From the NCBI GenBank assembly GCA_030613125.1, contig JAUWMO010000026.1:1-17854 (forward strand): a stretch of DNA of 17,854 nt, written 5' to 3'. Shown piece after piece: positions 13,683 to 17,854 of this stretch (positions within the stretch are counted from its first letter, which is position 1; each line of letters opens with the position of its first letter). The position numbers were made by a program, and so were the translations under genes. The stretch is from Bacteroidota bacterium. GTDB taxonomy: Bacteria > Bacteroidota > Bacteroidia > Bacteroidales > VadinHA17. The notes beneath the pieces are model-generated. The model worked only from the letters and a program-made list of their open reading frames with translations, was not told where the DNA came from and did not search any database.

Positions 13683-14615
13683 ATGAAAAGTAAAATCTTT
13701 CAACTTTTTCAATTAAAATATTTGGCACTTGTTGTTTCAGCTTTTTGTATTGCAGGTTGCAGCATTGGCGGAGGTGATAAGGATAAATCAGAAGAACCTG
13801 AGATAATGCTAGATATGAGTGAACTGGACAAGGAGTTGTTTCAGGACATTGGTCAGGTAAAGAAGATCTTTTATTCTTTACCATCACCACTTGAAACTGC
13901 TATGATGATAAGGTCGGCCGGTGCAGGATATAATGAAGAGTTGTTAAACCCGGTCGATAATGCTGCCAACTATACTACTAATAAGAGTATGGCACTGAAT
14001 CTTGGTAGCTATACCTGTGATCTGAGTTTTGTCAGCTTGTATGATCAAACTGAGGCGTCAGTCAATTATATGAATGCTGCCAAGAAAATGGCTGACGGAC
14101 TTGGGATCCTTGATGCAATAAATGATGAAACTATTCAAAAACTTGAGGAAAATGTTAACAACAGAGATGTTATAATGGAAATTATCTCTGAAACTTTTAT
14201 GAACTCAAGCTCTTTCCTGCATGAAAATGACAGAGCATCAGTTGCTGCAATAGTTCTTGTAGGTGGGTGGATGGAAGGATTATTTTTAGCCACACAAATG
14301 GTTGATCCCGACTCTATATATAATAATAATTTAGTTGACAGGATAATGGATCAGAAATTATCTATTAATATTGTAGTGAAACTCCTTGAGGAAAGTATGG
14401 ATAACCTGGATGTTCAAAGTGTCATGGCGGATGTTAAAGATATAATGGCAACATTTGACAAAGTTAAATTGACCACTACTCCGGTTGAAACTTCATTAGA
14501 CCAGGAGACAAATGTTACAACACTGAAATCAAAAACCGAATCAAACATCACACCTGATATTTTCAGGGAACTACAGGAAAAGGTTAAAACAATTAGAACT
14601 AAATATATATCATAA
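13683..14615 (+). CDS. Lipoprotein of unknown function, Bacteroidetes type
   Basis: The 310-aa product has a signal sequence ending FCIAGC (Cys26), a good lipobox, followed by the small, charged linker SIGGGDKDKSEEPE that suits surface or outer-membrane tethering. The rest is mainly helical: ELFQDIGQVKKIFYSLPSPLETAMMI, NYTTNKSMALNLGSYTCDLSFVSLYDQTEASVNYMNAAKKMADGLGI, FLHENDRASVAAIVLVGGWMEGLF. I recall homologues in Bacteroidetes but no assigned function. (The quoted segments are consecutive parts of one chain.) A secreted protein starts 10 nt after its stop, so the two are almost certainly one transcript, ending at the terminator at 15087-15127. Base use does not differ visibly from that of its neighbours. 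Confidence 0.8.
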   Translation: MKSKIFQLFQLKYLALVVSAFCIAGCSIGGGDKDKSEEPEIMLDMSELDKELFQDIGQVKKIFYSLPSPLETAMMIRSAGAGYNEELLNPVDNAANYTTNKSMALNLGSYTCDLSFVSLYDQTEASVNYMNAAKKMADGLGILDAINDETIQKLEENVNNRDVIMEIISETFMNSSSFLHENDRASVAAIVLVGGWMEGLFLATQMVDPDSIYNNNLVDRIMDQKLSINIVVKLLEESMDNLDVQSVMADVKDIMATFDKVKLTTTPVETSLDQETNVTTLKSKTESNITPDIFRELQEKVKTIRTKYIS

Positions 14616-14625
14616 ATAATTTGTT

Positions 14626-15066
14626 ATGAAAAGATTTCTGTACCTGCTCATAGTAACAAGTGTCCTTGCCCTTATACCATTAACAAGTAATGCTCAATGT
14701 AAGGGATTTGCAAAAAAGATATGTCGTTTGGAACTTAATCCCTTTATTCATGATGGAAACTATCATGCAGCAATCCTGACAGAGGGTGAAGAGGCTGAAT
14801 TGTATAAAACATTCTATTCTGATCAGGATTACAGGCTCGCTATTTGCGGTTCCGATAATTTACCTGAAATTGAATTTACGATATTGGATGCCAATCAAAA
14901 TGTTCTCTATAGTAATAAAGATCATGACTTTAAAAGAACATGGGATTTTAAGCTGGAATCGAGCCAGCAACTAAAGATTGCTGTGAAAGTCCCGGTAGGA
15001 GGGGATGAGTCAGAGGAACCTATGAGTGGTTGTGTGGCAATCATGTTCGGATTAAAGATCAAATAA
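14626..15066 (+). CDS. Small secreted protein, partner of upstream lipoprotein
   Basis: The 146-aa protein has a typical signal peptide (MKRFLYLLIVTSVLALIPLT, then SNAQ), with likely cleavage near Ala23-Gln24. The mature 120 or so residues contain four Cys (25, 33, one in LAICGS, one in MSGCVAI), enough for two disulfides in the periplasm or outside. The body looks beta-rich (EIEFTILDANQNVLYSNKD, TWDFKLESSQQLKIAVKVP), resembling small beta-sandwich binding folds. I do not recognise a named family. It starts 10 nt after the lipoprotein gene, so they probably form a functional pair; an outer-membrane-associated complex is inference. Confidence 0.8.
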   Translation: MKRFLYLLIVTSVLALIPLTSNAQCKGFAKKICRLELNPFIHDGNYHAAILTEGEEAELYKTFYSDQDYRLAICGSDNLPEIEFTILDANQNVLYSNKDHDFKRTWDFKLESSQQLKIAVKVPVGGDESEEPMSGCVAIMFGLKIK

Positions 15067-15086
15067 GTAATTTATATTTTGTATTC

Positions 15087-15127
15087 AGGCTGTCGGGAAT
15101 TACCCGGCAGCCTTTTTTATTTTTTTA
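15087..15127 (+). terminator. Strong intrinsic terminator of the lipoprotein/secreted pair
   Basis: AGGCTGTCGGG (15087-15097) pairs with CCCGGCAGCCT (15103-15113) over 11 bp with a single T-G wobble, loop AATTA. It is followed by six T, one A and seven T. It lies 21 bp after the stop of the secreted-protein gene. No matching T tract is seen on the minus side for uvrA. Confidence 0.93.
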
Positions 15128-15202
15128 AAATGCGAAAGTTGCCTCGTATTCCGTAAATGAAAAATGCAAGTTTTGATTTTGGAGGTATTGTGAATGTAAA
15201 TG

Positions 15203-17854
15203 TTACAATTTTAATTTTGGTTTCAGGTACCTTCCTGTATGTGATTCCTTACATTTTGCAACTTTTTCCGGAATCCCGGTAACTATAACCTCACCACCCA
15301 ACATACCTCCTTCAGGGCCCAGGTCGATAATCCAGTCAGCTGATTTCATAATTTCCAGATTATGTTCAATGATAAGGATAGAGTGCCCATTTTCAATCAA
15401 AGCCTGGAAAGCATCGAGGAGTTTTCTGATATCATGAAAATGCAAGCCTGTGGTTGGCTCATCAAAGGTAAAAATATTATGTTGCTGCTGATTGCCTTCC
15501 TTACCCAAAAATGAAGCGAGTTTTACTCTTTGACTCTCTCCACCGCTCAATGTAGAGGATGACTGTCCAAGCTTAATATATCCTAAACCTACATTAGCAA
15601 GTGGCATCAGCTTAGTGCTGATCCTTTTAGCCAGGGGCGGATCCTGATCTGAGAAAAAATCAAGTGCCTCATCAACAGTTAGTTCCAGTATATCGAAAAC
15701 ATTTTTCCCCTTATACCTTACTTCAAGAATATCCTCTTTAAACCTTTTACCTCCACAGCTCTCACATATAAGCTCAACATCTGCCATGAATTGCATTTCT
15801 ACTTTAATAATGCCTTCACCCTGGCACTCCTCACACCTTCCACCATCAATATTAAAAGAGAAATGAGAAGCTTTGTACCGGTTAATTTTTGACAAAGGCT
15901 GCTCAGCAAAAAGTTTTCTGATCTCCTCCCATGCTTTCAGGTATGTAACCGGATTCGAACGGCTTGACTTTCCAATTGGATTCTGGTTAACAAATTCAAT
16001 CTGATCAATTAAATTAATATCACCGGCCAGCATGTCAAAGTCACCAGTTTTATCACCGTATCCATTGATGATTTTCTTCATTGCAGGGTATAGAATGTTT
16101 TCTATCAATGTTGATTTCCCTGACCCACTTACTCCGGTAATAACCGTCATAACGTTCAATGGTATTTTAACAGTCAGATTTTTCAAATTGTGCTGCCTGG
16201 CCCCCCTGATCTCGATGAAATTATTCCATTTTCTCCTGATACCGGGCAAAGGTATCAACTCTTTTCCAGTGAGATAAAGGGCAGTGAGGCTACGTTGTTC
16301 TTTTATTAAATCCTTATGATCACCCTGATAAATAACCTCTCCTCCAAGCCTGCCAGCTAATGGGCCAATATCAATTATTTCATCTGATGCCCTTATGATC
16401 TCCTCATCATGTTCTACAACCAAAACACTGTTTCCGATCTTCTTCAGGTCCTGGAGGACTCTTATCAGACGTATTGTATCCCTGGGGTGTAATCCGATAC
16501 TGGGCTCGTCAAGTATATATAGTGAGCCAACAAGGCTGCTACCTAAAGAAGTTGCAAGATTTATCCTTTGTGATTCTCCACCTGAAAGGGTCGATGAAAG
16601 CCTGTTTAGTGTAAGATAACCCAATCCCACATGTACCATAAATTCGAGGCGTGACCTTATTTCGGTAAGGATCCTGTTTGCAACTTCATTTTCATAATCT
16701 TTGAGTTTAAGAGAGGAAAAGAATTTTAACAGGTCATCAACAGGCCGATCGACAAGCTCCTGAATAGATTTCCGGTCTATTTTAACATAGGAGGCCTCCT
16801 TTTTAAGCCGCGTACCATTGCACTCAGGACAAATGGTCTTTCCCCGGTACCGGGAAAGCATCACCCTGTACTGGATTTTGTATTTTTTTTTATCGAGGTG
16901 GTTAAAAAATGTATTTAAACCAGAAAAATATTGGTTCCCTGACCAAATCAGATTCTTTTGTTCCTTTGTAAGCTGGTAATATGGTTTATGGATCGGAAAA
17001 TTAAATTTTGTGGCATTGCGGACAAGCTTCTCCTTCCACTTTTTCATCTTTTCTCCTTTCCAGCATACTATGGCATCTTCATATACCGACAAACTTTTGT
17101 TCGGTACGACCAGATCCTCATCAATCCCAATAATTTTTCCATATCCTTCACATAAAGGGCAGGCACCCAGCGGATTATTAAAGCTGAACATATGAACTGA
17201 AGGTTCTTCAAATACCATTCCGTCAGCTTCAAACTTGTTTGAAAAGAATTCTGTTATTACAGATCCTCCTATCGCTGCTTCAATAATACAATTACCTTTC
17301 CCAATACTGAATGCAGTTTGCACTGAATCAGCGATCCTGGTGCCCTCATCGGTTTCCAGTGAAACCCGGTCAATAACCACTTTAATGTTTTCTGTATTTT
17401 CCAGGGTTTCGGTATCATTTAATATATTTGAGATTCTTATGGTTTCACCACTTTGTTCAATACGGGTAAGTCCTTGTTGAAGTATTAATTTAAGGTAATC
17501 TTTGATTTCGTAGTCCTGAGGTAAAGAAAGGGGGGCAAGTATAAGAACCCTGACTTTTTTTTCACAGGCCATTATAAAATTAACTACATCAGTTACTGAA
17601 TGTCTTTTTACTCTTTTTCCGGAAACCGGAGAATATGTTTTCCCTATTCGGGCAAAGAGTAATTTCATGTAATCATAAACCTCAGTTGTAGTTCCAACAG
17701 TAGAACGCGGATTACGGGTATTTACCTTTTGTTTAATAGCTATGGCTGGCGGAATCCCGTTAATGAAGTCAACTTCAGGCTTCTGCATTCTGCCAAGGAA
17801 TTGCCTCGCATATGAACTAAGGCTTTCAACATAACGCCGCTGGCCTTCAGCATA
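15203..17854 (-). CDS. uvrA: UvrA-family excinuclease ATPase, paralogue with degenerate first zinc module, 5'-truncated by window edge
   Basis: 883 residues are visible. The frame stays open to the right edge with AEGQRRYVESLSSYARQFLG, so the true start lies beyond the window, and roughly 50 residues, including the first Walker A, are missing. UvrA is the damage-recognition ATPase of nucleotide excision repair. Counting from Met at 17788: ABC signature LSGGESQ (401-407), Walker B LYILDEPS (423-430), second Walker A GVSGSGKST (552-560), C-terminal zinc finger C652-x2-C655-x19-C675-x2-C678, second LSGGESQ (747-753) and Walker B (773-779). These are intact. The first zinc module keeps only CPLC (210-213), since the earlier CxxC is replaced by NKFEADGMVFEEPS, and the usual RCPxH after ARIGK is SPVS. 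This marks it as a UvrA paralogue of a type I recall in Bacteroidetes that exists beside a canonical uvrA. Confidence 0.92.
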   Translation of the reverse strand, partial: YAEGQRRYVESLSSYARQFLGRMQKPEVDFINGIPPAIAIKQKVNTRNPRSTVGTTTEVYDYMKLLFARIGKTYSPVSGKRVKRHSVTDVVNFIMACEKKVRVLILAPLSLPQDYEIKDYLKLILQQGLTRIEQSGETIRISNILNDTETLENTENIKVVIDRVSLETDEGTRIADSVQTAFSIGKGNCIIEAAIGGSVITEFFSNKFEADGMVFEEPSVHMFSFNNPLGACPLCEGYGKIIGIDEDLVVPNKSLSVYEDAIVCWKGEKMKKWKEKLVRNATKFNFPIHKPYYQLTKEQKNLIWSGNQYFSGLNTFFNHLDKKKYKIQYRVMLSRYRGKTICPECNGTRLKKEASYVKIDRKSIQELVDRPVDDLLKFFSSLKLKDYENEVANRILTEIRSRLEFMVHVGLGYLTLNRLSSTLSGGESQRINLATSLGSSLVGSLYILDEPSIGLHPRDTIRLIRVLQDLKKIGNSVLVVEHDEEIIRASDEIIDIGPLAGRLGGEVIYQGDHKDLIKEQRSLTALYLTGKELIPLPGIRRKWNNFIEIRGARQHNLKNLTVKIPLNVMTVITGVSGSGKSTLIENILYPAMKKIINGYGDKTGDFDMLAGDINLIDQIEFVNQNPIGKSSRSNPVTYLKAWEEIRKLFAEQPLSKINRYKASHFSFNIDGGRCEECQGEGIIKVEMQFMADVELICESCGGKRFKEDILEVRYKGKNVFDILELTVDEALDFFSDQDPPLAKRISTKLMPLANVGLGYIKLGQSSSTLSGGESQRVKLASFLGKEGNQQQHNIFTFDEPTTGLHFHDIRKLLDAFQALIENGHSILIIEHNLEIMKSADWIIDLGPEGGMLGGEVIVTGIPEKVAKCKESHTGRYLKPKLKL

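Noticed and set aside
13683..13890. Minus-strand frame overlapping the start of the lipoprotein gene
   Set aside because: It is antisense to a gene with a clear lipoprotein signal and lacks protein-like features.

Overview
The window looks like chromosomal DNA from a member of the Bacteroidetes, most likely Bacteroidales. The evidence is AT-rich spacers, weak Shine-Dalgarno sequences, several exact matches to the Bacteroidetes -7 promoter element TAnnTTTG, lipoproteins with relaxed lipoboxes, and proteins of Bacteroidetes type: serC-serA-DUF1015 in a row, a SerA with Lys where most have the catalytic His, and a UvrA paralogue with a degenerate first zinc module. No phage, transposase, CRISPR, rRNA or tRNA gene is visible.

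Layout. Positions 1-394 (minus) hold a conserved Bacteroidetes protein of unknown function, cut by the window edge and divergent from gcvT. gcvT (glycine cleavage T protein) and comB (2-phosphosulfolactate phosphatase) follow on the plus strand only 2 nt apart. A secreted M1-type zinc metallopeptidase and a small NTF2/SnoaL-like lipoprotein with an acidic tail lie on the minus strand. A 785-bp stretch without a clear gene (5394-6178) holds an orphan terminator-like hairpin, other inverted repeats and a possible gene remnant. Then come serC and serA (first two steps of phosphoserine synthesis), a DUF1015 protein, the PLP-homeostasis protein YggS, a dihydroorotate-dehydrogenase-like flavoprotein and a six-TM potassium channel, all plus strand. 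A HEAT-repeat protein is on minus, a lipoprotein plus secreted protein pair on plus ends in a strong terminator, and a 5'-truncated uvrA paralogue on minus runs off the right edge.

Functionally, gcvT, serC and serA all belong to serine/glycine/one-carbon metabolism, and SerC and YggS are PLP proteins. They are not one operon, but 622-10457 is mostly core amino-acid and cofactor housekeeping. The envelope genes are conserved-hypothetical types.

The most unusual content is in the spacers from 8203 to 12855. Four consecutive spacers carry small inverted-repeat elements: heptamer arrays in opposite orientation (8209-8415); a 252-bp element bounded by 19-bp inverted repeats (10451-10702); a hairpin element whose centre is four palindromes at 12-bp pitch around TACGTA (11773-11913); and a second hairpin element (12741-12846). 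The second and fourth belong to two different hairpin families, yet both are interrupted in one arm by the same 33-bp sequence, identical over its length. This looks like a tiny insertion or recombination module nested in repeats. That is the best candidate here for something undescribed. It is a sequence observation only; mobility or function is inference.
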